Shown here: positions 8,295 to 17,363 of the stretch, in pieces | Position numbering within the stretch: position 1 is the first letter of the stretch | Layout of the letters: each line of letters begins with the position of its first letter | Assembly (NCBI GenBank): GCA_016743945.1 | Contig: JADGFI010000028.1 | Location: 5,869 to 69,868 of the forward strand | Direction of reading: 5' to 3' | DNA length: 64,000 nucleotides | From: Desulfobacteraceae bacterium | GTDB taxonomy: Bacteria > Desulfobacterota > Desulfobacteria > Desulfobacterales > Desulfobacteraceae | The notes under the pieces: model-generated | Database searches by the model: none | What the model was told of the DNA's origin: nothing | The model's input: the letters and a program-made list of their open reading frames with translations, nothing else | Made by a program: the position numbers and the translations under genes

Positions 8295-8353
8295 CTTAAA
8301 AAACGTAAATGCTCATACAATTCAAAACACTTAAAATTGATTAAGGAGTAGAT

Positions 8354-9730
8354 ATGGAAGATGTAAATGTAATTCGCGTAATTATCGGCCTTGCTGTAGC
8401 AATTGTATTGATACTCTATTTTGTAACCAGAACAAAAATTCATGTTTTTCCGGCAATGATTATTGGTGCTTTAGCAGCAGGGCTTCTTGCAGGCCTTCCA
8501 CCGGCAGATGTCCTGAATGCGATTAAAAAAGGATTTGGAGGAACCATAGGGAGTATTGGAATCATCATTGGGTTTGGTGTGATGATGGGATCAATCTTTG
8601 AGGTAAGCGGTGCGGCAAAGCAAATGGCCATTACCTTTATTAAACTTCTGGGTAAGGGTAAAGAAGATATTGCCATGATGATAACCGGTTTTATCGTGTC
8701 CATTCCTGTGTTCTGTGACTCCGCCTTTGTCGTCCTCTCTCCACTTTCAAAATCTTTATCAAGGAATACCGGACGAAGCCTTACCACGCTGAGCTGTGCC
8801 TTAGGTACCGCTCTTCTTGTTACCCATTCTTTGATTCCGCCGACTCCAGGCCCCCTTGCAATAACAAGCTATTTTCATCTTGATATCGGTGTTTTCATGC
8901 TTTACAGTTCAATTGCAGCAATTCCGATCTCGCTTGCAGGCCTGGCATATTCCAAATGGGTTGGCAATAAAATATTTAAACTGCCAAGTGTTGAGGATTC
9001 TTCCGTACTCATCGACAGACCCTATACTCCGGAAGAATTAGAAACCACAGATACCATGGACAGTGAGGGCCTTCCCAGTACATTTATCTCTTTTGCCCCG
9101 ATTTTGATTCCCATCGTTCTTATTTTATTGAATACCGGTGGTAATATGCTCGGATTCAGCGGAAGTTTCAAGGTTGTTATCGCTACATTAGGGCATCCGG
9201 TTGTTGCGGTTGGCATCGGCCTTTTGATTGCTATTTATGGCCTCGCCGGAACAATGGAAAAAGACAAGGTTGTCGGCATTCTGGATGATTCAATCAAACA
9301 GGCTGGCATTATTGTATTTGTTACCGGTGCCGGTGGCGCTCTTGGCGCCGTACTCAAATCAAGCGGGGCTGGGAATCAGATCGCACAAGCGCTTGTTGCA
9401 GCTCATATACCCGGTATAATTCTTCCATATCTAATGGCGTTCTTATTGAGAATTGTTACCGGATCTGCAACCGTGGGAATGCTTACTGCCGGTTCAATAT
9501 CGGCACCCATCATTCTTCTCATTCCCGGGGTTAATCCATATGTAGCAGGTCTTGCCTGTTGTATCGGTTCCATCGGGGTGACAAACATCCATGACAGTTA
9601 CTTCTGGGTTGTAAACAGAACAACAGGCCTTACCGATATTAAAGAAATGCTTTGGCATTGGTTCGGTGCTGTTTTCTCACTGTCCTTTGTCGGCGCAATC
9701 GTACTCTTTGTAATGAATGCCGTCATGTAA
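8354..9730 (+). CDS. GntP-family organic-acid permease
   Basis: This 458-residue protein has about 12-14 hydrophobic segments. Family signatures are visible: KKGFGGTIGSIGIIIGFGVM, IPVFCDSAFVVLSPL, HSLIPPTPGPLA, TGSATVGMLTAGS and the C-terminal GVTNIHDSYFWVVN. Members are proton symporters for gluconate, glycerate, fructuronate or 3-hydroxybutyrate. A good ribosome site (TAAGGAG) precedes the start, and the gene is 59 bases behind the lyase subunit on the same strand. It is the likely uptake system for the substrate of the racemase/lyase operon. A terminator follows at 9811-9853. Confidence 0.9.
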   Translation: MEDVNVIRVIIGLAVAIVLILYFVTRTKIHVFPAMIIGALAAGLLAGLPPADVLNAIKKGFGGTIGSIGIIIGFGVMMGSIFEVSGAAKQMAITFIKLLGKGKEDIAMMITGFIVSIPVFCDSAFVVLSPLSKSLSRNTGRSLTTLSCALGTALLVTHSLIPPTPGPLAITSYFHLDIGVFMLYSSIAAIPISLAGLAYSKWVGNKIFKLPSVEDSSVLIDRPYTPEELETTDTMDSEGLPSTFISFAPILIPIVLILLNTGGNMLGFSGSFKVVIATLGHPVVAVGIGLLIAIYGLAGTMEKDKVVGILDDSIKQAGIIVFVTGAGGALGAVLKSSGAGNQIAQALVAAHIPGIILPYLMAFLLRIVTGSATVGMLTAGSISAPIILLIPGVNPYVAGLACCIGSIGVTNIHDSYFWVVNRTTGLTDIKEMLWHWFGAVFSLSFVGAIVLFVMNAVM

Positions 9731-9810
9731 ATAACCCCACCGCGCAACCCGCTATAGCCAAATTTTACGGAAGGGTATACGGGCTATACAATAAATAGAC
9801 AGCTTGCATA

Positions 9811-9853
9811 AAAAAAGGTCAGGTCTGACATCTAAACAGCCCTGACCTTTTTT
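9811..9853 (+). terminator. intrinsic terminator after the hydroxy-acid operon
   Basis: AAAAAAGGTCAGG (9811-9823) pairs exactly with CCTGACCTTTTTT (9841-9853) around a 17-base loop and ends in a T6 run. It lies 80 bases after the permease stop. Confidence 0.85.
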
Positions 9854-10013
9854 CCATGGGGGGAATCCGGAATCGTAATTATCCTGCCCCAAAACTTTTT
9901 GGCCTGATCAATAGATTATCAATACATATGGGGAGCCGTCACTGAATTGATACCATTATTGCGCGTCTCACCACTCGGTCTCTTTGGATTTAGAACTTAT
10001 CAGTTTGTGAATT

Positions 10014-10542
10014 TTTCAGCATGAAGTGCTCAAGATGCTCAAAAAAGAGGGCAAAATAACGAATACCGTTATCGAGAATATGCTTTCATGGTGCCATTCA
10101 GGTTTCCATGTCTATCTCTGTGACAGGATCTTTTCCGATGACCAGGCCAGTCTCGGCAATCTTGCCCGCTACATTATCCGTGCCTGTTTTTCTCAAGAGC
10201 GCATGGTCTATATACCGGCGGAAGATTCCCATGACGGTACCGCCAAGGTCGTATACACATCGAAAGACCGGAAGTCGCGGAAGACGTTTAATGCCATGGA
10301 CTGGCTGGCCAGGCTGGTAAGTCTATGAGGTAGACCCGCTGATCTGTCCCAAATGTCAAGGCGCGATGAGTATCATCAGCTTTATCGAAGAACTTGTCAT
10401 AATCGAAAAAATCTTACGTCATCTTGGACTTTGGGATCTCCGTAACCATGACCCGCCGAAACCAGTGATTTCCGACCCTATTCCTGATTTGGTTTACGAC
10501 TTTTCCGATTCCCAAATTCCGGCAGTTGATTATTGGAATTGA
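10014..10542 (+). pseudogene. IS91-family transposase remnant, truncated and internally deleted
   Basis: Frame one (to about 10320) carries VLKMLKKEGKITNTVIENML, LARYIIRACFSQERMVYIPA, KVVYTSKD and FNAMDWLARL, characteristic of IS91-family Y2 transposases. Frame two resumes at about 10325 with YEVDPLICPKCQGAMSIISF (a zinc-finger-like CPKC) and ends LVYDFSDSQIPAVDYWN at the stop at 10540-10542. The part between WLARL and YEVDP, usually tens of residues, is missing, and the N-terminal half with the catalytic tyrosines is gone. It cannot be active. The tail is homologous to the one at 2-67 and both are on the plus strand. Confidence 0.8.
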
Positions 10543-10840
10543 TTTTTTAGCTGTTAGCGGGGTTTCCGGTAAGGTATGTTCAAAATCAGCTTAAAGTATA
10601 TTTTTTCTGTTCGTCTTCGGTGAATTCAACCGATCATTTTCTTTTTTTCCTAATATCGATTTTTTGTCCTATACCCGTTTATTCGCAGTTTTTTTTCTGA
10701 TGCCCCAGCCGAGCATGGATACAATATGTTGTATCCATGCTCGGCTGGGGACATATTTCAACCTTCTGTTGTTTCTTCATAGTTTGCTTGAAAAAAAGCA
10801 AGTTCCTATCCTTTTTCTGGGGCTCTGGCTGTTTGTTCGA
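10543..10840 (+). mobile_element. 3' end of the second IS91-like copy
   Basis: It aligns with 68-347: GTTAGCGGGGTTTCCGG, TTCAAAATCAGCTT, a long palindrome (10703-10750), a small hairpin TTGCTT/AAGCAA (10784-10789 with 10796-10801) and GTTCCTATCCTTTT. Both hairpins differ in sequence from the first copy yet keep their pairing. The right boundary is near 10815. The terminal part of icd begins at 10895. Confidence 0.6.
10703..10750. repeat. 48-bp palindrome, counterpart of 230-279
   Basis: The centre lies at 10726/10727. 23 of 24 position pairs match, the exception being T10725/G10728. The outer arm CCCCAGCCGAGCATGGATAC is unlike the arm at 230-254 apart from the centre (ATGTTGT). Confidence 0.85.
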
Positions 10841-10894
10841 CCCAACAAATAGGGATCGAATTCATGGCTTTGCCTCTCCTGGAAATGGCCAGGG

Positions 10895-12103
10895 TTACAA
10901 GATCTCTTTAAGTCTTTGTGCCAATGTGTCAATAAATTGGGTGGAATCAAGTATCTTTTTAGCCGAAGGATCGCAGATGGCAGCAAGATCCCCTGTCATA
11001 TAACCGTCTTCAATGGTTTTAATAATGGTTTTTTCCAGTTTCTTTGAAAACGCACAAAGTTGTGGCAAGGCATCCAGTTCACCTCGTTTTCCCAGGGCAC
11101 CGGTCCAGGCAAAAATAAGGGCAACGGCATTGGTGGAGGTTTTCTCCCCTTTCAGGTGCTTGTAATAATGTCTTTGGACCGTTCCGTGGGCTGCTTCATA
11201 TTCATAATATCCATGGGGGGATACCAGTACCGATGACATCATGGCAAGGGACCCAAAGGCCGAGGCCACCAAATCGCTCATGACATCCCCGTCATAATTT
11301 TTACATGCCCAGAGTATTCCCCCTTTTGATTTCATCATCCTGGCAACAACATCGTCTATGAGGGAATAGAAAAAGCAAATTCCCATTGTTTCAAATTTTT
11401 GTTTATATTCATTTTCAAAGATGTCTTCAAAAATAAGCTTAAAGGTCTGGTCATATCGTTTTGAAATGGTGTCTTTTGTGGAAAACCAGCAGTCAATCTT
11501 TTGGTCAAGGCTATAGTTAAAACAGGCCCTGGCAAAACTTGAAATGGAGGCATTTGTATTGTGGATACCCTGGATAATGCCAGGGCCGGGCAGCTCCATG
11601 ATGGTTTTCCGTGTTTCGTTGCCCAGGGCATCGGTGAAGACAATTTCAGCCTTGCCTCCGGTCCGGGTTTTTATCTCCGCATTTTTGTACACATCCCCAT
11701 AGGCGTGCCTGCCCACAATAATCGGTTTTTTCCAGGATCTTACCATGGGTTTGATATTATTTACCAGGATAGGCTTTCGAAACACTGTGCCGTCCAGCAT
11801 GGCCCGGATGGTTCCATTGGGGCTTTTCCATTGTTTTTTTAAGCTGTATTCTTCAACTCTTTCCTGGTTTGGCGTGATAGTGGCATTTTTTACACCCACC
11901 CCATATCTTTTTATGGCATTTGCGGCATCAATGGTCACCTGATCATCGGTTTCGTCTCTTTTTTTTATTCCCAGATCATAGTATTGGGTTTTTAACTCAA
12001 CAAAAGGCGCAATAAGTTTTTCCTTGATAAGGGGCCATAAAACCCGGGTCATCTCATCTCCATCAAGCTCAACAAGGGGGGTTCTCATTTGAATTTTCGC
12101 CAT
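10895..12103 (-). CDS. icd: NADP-dependent isocitrate dehydrogenase, type II (eukaryote-like)
   Basis: This 402-residue protein oxidises isocitrate to 2-oxoglutarate and CO2. It resembles homodimeric mitochondrial/cytosolic IDH rather than the E. coli type: VELDGDEMTRVLW, NGTIRAMLDGTVFRKP, GRHAYGDVY (catalytic Tyr), FSTKDTISK (catalytic Lys) and NYDGDVMSD. EYEAAHGTVQRHY carries the Arg-His pair that favours NADP over NAD. It stands alone on the minus strand with a ribosome site (AAGGAGAGACAC) before MAKIQ. In complete-oxidising sulfate reducers the enzyme serves the citric acid cycle. The second IS91 remnant ends just behind its 3' end. Confidence 0.95.
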   Translation of the reverse strand: MAKIQMRTPLVELDGDEMTRVLWPLIKEKLIAPFVELKTQYYDLGIKKRDETDDQVTIDAANAIKRYGVGVKNATITPNQERVEEYSLKKQWKSPNGTIRAMLDGTVFRKPILVNNIKPMVRSWKKPIIVGRHAYGDVYKNAEIKTRTGGKAEIVFTDALGNETRKTIMELPGPGIIQGIHNTNASISSFARACFNYSLDQKIDCWFSTKDTISKRYDQTFKLIFEDIFENEYKQKFETMGICFFYSLIDDVVARMMKSKGGILWACKNYDGDVMSDLVASAFGSLAMMSSVLVSPHGYYEYEAAHGTVQRHYYKHLKGEKTSTNAVALIFAWTGALGKRGELDALPQLCAFSKKLEKTIIKTIEDGYMTGDLAAICDPSAKKILDSTQFIDTLAQRLKEIL

Positions 12104-12197
12104 GTGTCTCTCCTTATTGTTTTAGAAAAGGGGTAAAAAGAATGATATAACGGTACAATATCAGAATGCCCGGGGCAATGGGTTTTTATATTGTTGT

Positions 12198-13994
12198 TTA
12201 CGAATTGTCCCGGATTTTGAGTTTTCGGTACAGGGTTCTTAGGCTGATGCCCAGTTCCTTGGCTGTTTGGTTTTTTCCCTGGACATCATGTCCGTGGCGG
12301 TCCAGGCAGGATAGAATGGCCTCCATTTGGGCAGTTCTGGCGGCGGACCGGATAGTGGGGGCCTGGACAGTCGAGGATTGAATAGTGCAGGACTGGGCAG
12401 TGGCCGACGATTCCGGGACCAGGAAGGTGTCCCTGTCTAAAAATCGTTGGGGCAGGCTTTCAAGGCTGAGGGTGTCGCTGTCTTCCATATTGACACTATA
12501 TTCAATGATATTCTGAAGTTCCCTTATATTTCCGGGCCAGTCATGGGCAAGGAAGGCTGCCATTACCGGGGCCGAAATCCGGCGAATTTTTTTGCCGGCT
12601 TTTTGGTTTGATTCTTTGAGAAATGCGGTGGCCAAAATTTCGATATCCTCTTTCCGATCCGATAAGGGGGGCAGATCCATGGGGATGACATTGAGCCGAT
12701 AAAAGAGATCCGCCCTGAAGCACTTGTCCTTGACCAGGGTATCCAGGTCCTGGTTGGTGGCGGCAATGACCCGGACATCAATGGGGGTGATCGTGATGCC
12801 CCCCACCCGCTGGAGGGCATAGTCCTGGAGCACATTTAGCAGTTTTACCTGCATGTGCAGGGGCATTTCACCGATTTCATCCAGGAAGAGGGTTCCTCCC
12901 TGGGCCAGTTCAAACCGGCCGGGTTTCCCTCCCTTTTTAGCGCCGGTAAAGGCACCTTCCTCATACCCGAATAATTCAGATTCAAAGAGAGTTTCGGGAA
13001 TGCTGGCGCAATTGACCGGTACAAATGGCCCCTTGGACCGGGCACTTGTATGGTGGATGGCCTTTGCCAAAAGCCCTTTGCCCGTGCCCGTCTCGCCGGT
13101 GATCAAAATAGTGGATCTTGATCGGGCGAGTCGGGTGATCATTCCCTTGATTCGGTTGATGCCCGGGCTTTTGCCCAGGATGGCGTCAAGGGAAAGGGCA
13201 TTGTCCTGAAAAATGCTGGAGCGGGCAGATTCAGTGGAAATACTTTGTTTGTGCTGAATACTTAAGATTGCCCCATTAAAGCGGTCCTCATTGAAAATCG
13301 GTTGGGCAGAAATAAAGGCTTGGTGGTTGTTGATCATCACCCGGGTATCTTTTAAGTGGTTGGCATCAAGGATTTTGTCCACAATGGGCTCGGGAAGGAT
13401 GTGGAAGGCAGACCGGGTATATAGATCGCAGAATGAAAAGAGTTTCAACGCCAGGGGGTTGCACCGGGTGACAGCTCCTTTGGGGTCAATGGTCAGCATG
13501 CTCTCACAGGAAAGGTCCATTGCGGCGTTGAGGGTTTGTTCGGTTTCATCCAGTTTGTTGTGTTGACTCTTTTGGGACATCAGCTCGGAAATCCAGTCCG
13601 AGAATAAATTTAAGGCATCCACATAGGCTTGGGTTTCCCGGGTGATCCGTTCGTGGCCTTCAGTGGTAAACGAAGTAAAGGTTATCACGCCCAAAGGGGT
13701 GGTACTGCTGCAGATGCTTTTGAGGATTTCGATTTTGGCCGGACAGTTTCCTATGAATCGACACCCGTCACAGGCCGGCATGTGGCCGGGTTTGTTGACC
13801 ATAACATTGCCATGGGCCACCACATCATCTATGGACGGGGCATGGACCGTTTTGCCTTTCTGCTGAAGGTAGTCGTCGGTACAGGCCACAAGGCGGCTTT
13901 GAAGATCAAAGATTGCCACATCAATTTTAAGGGCGCCTTTGATGATGCGGGTGATTCGTTCCAGATCCGGTTTGCAAGCGATCATTTCAATCAT
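12198..13994 (-). CDS. sigma-54-dependent transcriptional activator with cysteine-containing sensor domain
   Basis: This 598-residue protein has an N-terminal sensor (about 1-150) with MPACDGCRFIGNCPAK, a C-x2-C-x5-C cluster that could bind metal or an Fe-S centre; then a PAS-like domain (about 160-265), a AAA+ domain (Walker A GETGTGKG, GYEEGAFTGAKKGG for sigma-54 contact, GGTLFLDEIGEM) and a Fis-type HTH at the C-terminus (NQTAKELGISLRTLYRKLKI). A Ser/Thr/Gln-rich linker with repeats (SCTIQSSTVQAPTIRSA) joins the last two. It is divergent from gcvPA across a 353-bp region with TGACAA dyads and a -24/-12-like site, so it most likely activates the glycine/TRAP operon. Confidence 0.9.
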   Translation of the reverse strand: MIEMIACKPDLERITRIIKGALKIDVAIFDLQSRLVACTDDYLQQKGKTVHAPSIDDVVAHGNVMVNKPGHMPACDGCRFIGNCPAKIEILKSICSSTTPLGVITFTSFTTEGHERITRETQAYVDALNLFSDWISELMSQKSQHNKLDETEQTLNAAMDLSCESMLTIDPKGAVTRCNPLALKLFSFCDLYTRSAFHILPEPIVDKILDANHLKDTRVMINNHQAFISAQPIFNEDRFNGAILSIQHKQSISTESARSSIFQDNALSLDAILGKSPGINRIKGMITRLARSRSTILITGETGTGKGLLAKAIHHTSARSKGPFVPVNCASIPETLFESELFGYEEGAFTGAKKGGKPGRFELAQGGTLFLDEIGEMPLHMQVKLLNVLQDYALQRVGGITITPIDVRVIAATNQDLDTLVKDKCFRADLFYRLNVIPMDLPPLSDRKEDIEILATAFLKESNQKAGKKIRRISAPVMAAFLAHDWPGNIRELQNIIEYSVNMEDSDTLSLESLPQRFLDRDTFLVPESSATAQSCTIQSSTVQAPTIRSAARTAQMEAILSCLDRHGHDVQGKNQTAKELGISLRTLYRKLKIRDNS

Positions 13995-14084
13995 ACTCTT
14001 TCCTTATCTTGTGTTTCTGTTTTGCCAAGCTGTTTGCTCATTTTCGGAGGTGCCAAAATCTACCCTACGCTTTTTTTGGGGTAC

Positions 14085-14133
14085 TGACAATAGGTTTGTC
14101 AACAGCAGGGAAGTGGATTGACAAAAATGACAA
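14085..14133. promoter_or_regulatory. candidate enhancer sites for the sigma-54 activator
   Basis: TGACAA (14085-14090) and TTGTCA (14096-14101) form an inverted repeat. TGACAA recurs at 14119-14124 and 14128-14133. The cluster ends about 86 bases upstream of the -24/-12 candidate, a normal distance for an enhancer-binding protein. Assignment to the divergent regulator is inferred. Confidence 0.45.
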
Positions 14134-14218
14134 ATTTCTCTCTTTTATTTTCCTTGATTCCATTGATTCCATGGAGGGGATGTAAGATTTTTATGGCTGT
14201 ATCTTTTTTAAAAACAGA

Positions 14219-14234
14219 TGGATATAAAGTTGCA
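14219..14234 (+). promoter_or_regulatory. candidate sigma-54 promoter of the gcvPA operon
   Basis: TGGATATAAAGTTGCA has GG and GC separated by exactly 10 bases and a good TTGC element. The -24 side (GGATA instead of GGCAC) is weak. It lies 114 bases before the gcvPA start. Confidence 0.45.
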
Positions 14235-14347
14235 TCAAATAATTTTTAGTGCGGGTACGGAATATGCAAAAACCAATCAATAATTGAAAATTGATAATTG
14301 ATAACTGACAAAATGAAATATCATTAATTAAGAAGAAGGAGAGATCC

Positions 14348-15748
14348 ATGGCAATTAGCGGTTTTAAAAACCATCCTTATATCCCCAATTCAGTCCCTGA
14401 AATCCAGGAGCAGATGCTGGCAGAGCTGGGATTGTCCAGTCTGGAAGAGTTGCACGAAGAAATCCCTGCCTCCCTGAAGTTAACCCAAAATTTGAATCTG
14501 CCCGCGGCGCTGGGGTCGGAGTTTGAGTTGAAAAAACATGTAAAGAAACTTCTGGACAAAAACATCCATTGCGACGCCCATCTTAATTTTTTGGGGGCAG
14601 GCTGCTGGCAGCATTATGTGCCGGCCGTTTGTGATGAAATCAACTCCAGGGGAGAATTTCTGACCGGGTATGGCGGTGAAATGTACAATGATTTCGGACG
14701 ATTTCAGTCCCTGTTTGAATATCAAAGCATGGTGGGGGAATTGGTGGACATGGAGGTGGTCAATGTTCCTACCATGGATTGGTGCCAGGCTGCTGCCACC
14801 TCCATCCGCATGGCCTCCCGGATGACAAACAGGAAAGAGGTTCTGGTCACCGACCTCATGGATCCGGAAAAATTTCTGGTTTTGAAAAATTATTGCGGTC
14901 CGGATATAACGCTTGTCCGTGTGGGTCATGACCCGGTGACAGGTCAGCTTGACCTTGCAGATCTTGAATCCAAGCTGTCCGGAAAGATCGCAGCGGTGTA
15001 TTTTGAAAATCCTTCATTCCTTGGTTTTATACAGATTCATGGTCAGTCTATTTCAGATTTGGCCCATGGGGTGGGTGCGGAAAGTATTGTGGGGGTTGAT
15101 CCAAGTTCCCTCGGGGTTCTGATCCCCCCAGCTCAATACGGGGCAGATATTATCTGCGGTGAGCTCCAGCCTTTGGGAATGCACATGAATTATGGCGGCG
15201 GGCAGGCAGGTTTCATGGCCACCCGGGACGAGGAGCGGTATGTTATGGAATTTCCCTCCCGTCTGTTCGGAATTGTTCCCACCAATAAAAAAGGGGAATA
15301 CGGGTTTGATGATGTGGCCTATGACAGAACCTCCTTTGGCAACCACCGGGAGCACGGCAAGGAATATGTGGGGACCCAGTCCGCCCTGTGGGGTATCACC
15401 GCAGGTGTCTATCTGGCGAGCATGGGCCCCCAGGGGATGGCAGATCTGGGTCAAACCATTCTTCAAAAATCCCAGTATGCCATTGAACGATTGAACACCA
15501 TAAAGAATGTTGTCGGATCCAGATTCAAATCAATCGGATTTAAAGAATTTGTGGTGGATTTCACCGGCACCGGTAAAAGTGTGGCTGATATCAATGAAGC
15601 CCTTTTATCCCGGGGTATTTTCGGTGGCAAGGATTTGTCAATGGATTTTCCGGAACTTGGTCAATCGGCACTTTATTGTGTCACTGAGATTCATTCCCAG
15701 GGGGATATTGATTGCCTTGTCTCGGCCCTTGCCGAAATTACAGGCTGA
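14348..15748 (+). CDS. gcvPA: glycine dehydrogenase (decarboxylating) subunit 1
   Basis: This 466-residue protein matches the N-terminal half of glycine cleavage P-protein in the split (two-subunit) form: HPYIPNSVPEIQEQML, FLGAGCWQHYVPAVCDEI, EFLTGYGGEMYNDFGRFQSL, GYGG, and THSG-type GQAGFMATRDE near residue 290. With GcvPB it decarboxylates glycine and passes the aminomethyl group to lipoylated H-protein. A 26-base gap separates it from gcvPB. No gcvT, gcvH or lpd is in the window, so the partner proteins must be encoded elsewhere, or this P-protein has a special role. Confidence 0.92.
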   Translation: MAISGFKNHPYIPNSVPEIQEQMLAELGLSSLEELHEEIPASLKLTQNLNLPAALGSEFELKKHVKKLLDKNIHCDAHLNFLGAGCWQHYVPAVCDEINSRGEFLTGYGGEMYNDFGRFQSLFEYQSMVGELVDMEVVNVPTMDWCQAAATSIRMASRMTNRKEVLVTDLMDPEKFLVLKNYCGPDITLVRVGHDPVTGQLDLADLESKLSGKIAAVYFENPSFLGFIQIHGQSISDLAHGVGAESIVGVDPSSLGVLIPPAQYGADIICGELQPLGMHMNYGGGQAGFMATRDEERYVMEFPSRLFGIVPTNKKGEYGFDDVAYDRTSFGNHREHGKEYVGTQSALWGITAGVYLASMGPQGMADLGQTILQKSQYAIERLNTIKNVVGSRFKSIGFKEFVVDFTGTGKSVADINEALLSRGIFGGKDLSMDFPELGQSALYCVTEIHSQGDIDCLVSALAEITG

Positions 15749-15774
15749 TTTTAGGATACGCAAAGGAGACACAG

Positions 15775-17352
15775 ATGGAACGAATTGATAGAAGCGCAAA
15801 GGTCAGAGAAAATTTTCACCAGGCCAAATGGGACGAGCCCATTATTTTTGAACTGAGCAACAAAGGGGAGCGGGGCATCCAGGTTCCCCGAGCCGAAAGT
15901 GGGATACAAGAACTTGTGGGGGATGGAATCGCAGGGTTGCCCCTCCATATGCGGCGGGCTGTCCTTCCGGCCCTTCCTGAAATATCCCAACCCCGGGTGT
16001 TGCGCCATTATACCCGCCTGTCCCAGGAAACCTTGGGTGCGGATGTCAACATTGAAATTGGCCAGGGCACCTGTACGGTAAAGTACAGCCCCAAAATAAA
16101 CGAAGTGCTGGCAAGGCTGCCCCAGATGACGGAACTGCATCCCTTCCAGCCCACCCAGACCGTCCAGGGTATTTTGGAGATATTTTACCGGACCGAAGGC
16201 ATGTTAAAGGAAATCTCCGGGCTTGACCGGTTTACCTTCCAGCCCGGAGGCGGGAGCCAGGGGATTTTTGCCATGGCATCCATGGTTTATAAATATTTTG
16301 AAGAAAAGGGCGAAGAAGCGGTCAGGGATGAGATCATCACCACCGTTTATTCCCATCCTTCCGATGCTGCTGCCCCGGCGGTCAAGGGATATAAAATTAT
16401 TTATATCCCGCCGAATAAAGATGGATATCCCGATTTTGAGGCCTTTAAAGTTGCAGTGGGCAAAAGAACCGCCGGTTTTTTTGTGGCCAACCCAGAGGAC
16501 ACAGGGGTTTACAATCCCAGGGTCATGGAATTTACCCAACTGGTCCATGACAACGGAGGCCTTTGCGGCTATGACCAGGCCAATGCCAACGGGCTTCTCG
16601 GGGTTACCCGTGCCCGAGAAGCCGGGTTTGACATGTGCTTTTTTAATTTGCATAAAACTTTTTCCACCCCCCATGGCTGCGGCGGCCCTGCCTGCGGTGT
16701 CACCGGGGTGACCAACGCATTGGAACCCTATCTGCCCGGGCCTTTGATTGTTAAACAAGATGACAACACATTTGAATTTGATGCCTCTTTCCTGGAGGAT
16801 TCTCGGTCCGTGGGTAAAATACGCTCATTCTACGGAGTGGCTCCGGTGGTTCTCAAGGCCTATGCCTGGATCATGAGCCTGGGAGCACAAGGACTTTATG
16901 AAGTGGCCAAGGTGGCGGTTCTCAATAACAATTATCTGTATAAAAAAATCATGGAAATTCCCTGTGTGGATGCGCCCTACATACGGGGCAAACAGCGGAT
17001 TGAGCAGGTTCGGTACACCATTGAAAAGCTGACAAAGGATACCGGGATCACCTCCGGGGATATTCAGCGCAGGATGATGGATTTTGGTATGCATTATTGG
17101 ACCAGTCATCATCCCTACCACATCCCCGAGCCCATGACACTGGAACCCACTGAAACCCCCTCCAGGGATGATTTGGATGAGTACATCAATACCTTGAAAT
17201 ATGTATTCCAGGAGGCCTACGATAATCCTGAAATAATCCGATCCGCTCCCCACAGTTCTGTCTGCCACCAGGTGGACGGTTCGCCTTCGGATGATCCTGA
17301 TCAATGGGCCATTACCTGGCGCAGTTATTTGAAAAAGACAGCAAAAAAATAG
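15775..17352 (+). CDS. gcvPB: glycine dehydrogenase (decarboxylating) subunit 2
   Basis: This is the PLP-carrying subunit, 525 residues. The cofactor lysine is in FFNLHKTFSTPHGCGGPACG. Other family marks are RHYTRLSQET, FTFQPGGGSQG, YDQANANGLLG, GMHYWTSHHPYHIPEPMTLE PTE near the C-terminus. The start at 15775 (MERIDRS) follows an AAAGGAGAC ribosome site; the open frame upstream overlaps gcvPA and is not used. Its 3' end is followed after 11 bases by the NAD-kinase-like gene. Together with GcvPA it forms the heterotetrameric P-protein. Confidence 0.92.
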   Translation: MERIDRSAKVRENFHQAKWDEPIIFELSNKGERGIQVPRAESGIQELVGDGIAGLPLHMRRAVLPALPEISQPRVLRHYTRLSQETLGADVNIEIGQGTCTVKYSPKINEVLARLPQMTELHPFQPTQTVQGILEIFYRTEGMLKEISGLDRFTFQPGGGSQGIFAMASMVYKYFEEKGEEAVRDEIITTVYSHPSDAAAPAVKGYKIIYIPPNKDGYPDFEAFKVAVGKRTAGFFVANPEDTGVYNPRVMEFTQLVHDNGGLCGYDQANANGLLGVTRAREAGFDMCFFNLHKTFSTPHGCGGPACGVTGVTNALEPYLPGPLIVKQDDNTFEFDASFLEDSRSVGKIRSFYGVAPVVLKAYAWIMSLGAQGLYEVAKVAVLNNNYLYKKIMEIPCVDAPYIRGKQRIEQVRYTIEKLTKDTGITSGDIQRRMMDFGMHYWTSHHPYHIPEPMTLEPTETPSRDDLDEYINTLKYVFQEAYDNPEIIRSAPHSSVCHQVDGSPSDDPDQWAITWRSYLKKTAKK

Positions 17353-17363
17353 AGGATAATTTT

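Larger units (their letters stand above)
13995..14347. other. 353-bp divergent regulatory region
   Basis: This lies between the sigma-54 activator and gcvPA. It holds TGACAA/TTGTCA elements at 14085-14133, a sigma-54-like promoter at 14219-14234 and the gcvPA ribosome site (AAGAAGGAGAG before 14348). No ORF of interest is seen. Confidence 0.6.

Noticed and set aside
13995..14347. Glycine riboswitch upstream of gcvPA
   Set aside because: No tandem glycine aptamer motif could be found; the region looks like a sigma-54 enhancer promoter instead.
17304..17363. ATG start of the NAD-kinase-like gene inside gcvPB
   Set aside because: It adds a segment unlike the family; the TTG at 17364 has a ribosome site and gives the normal start LGFIINP.
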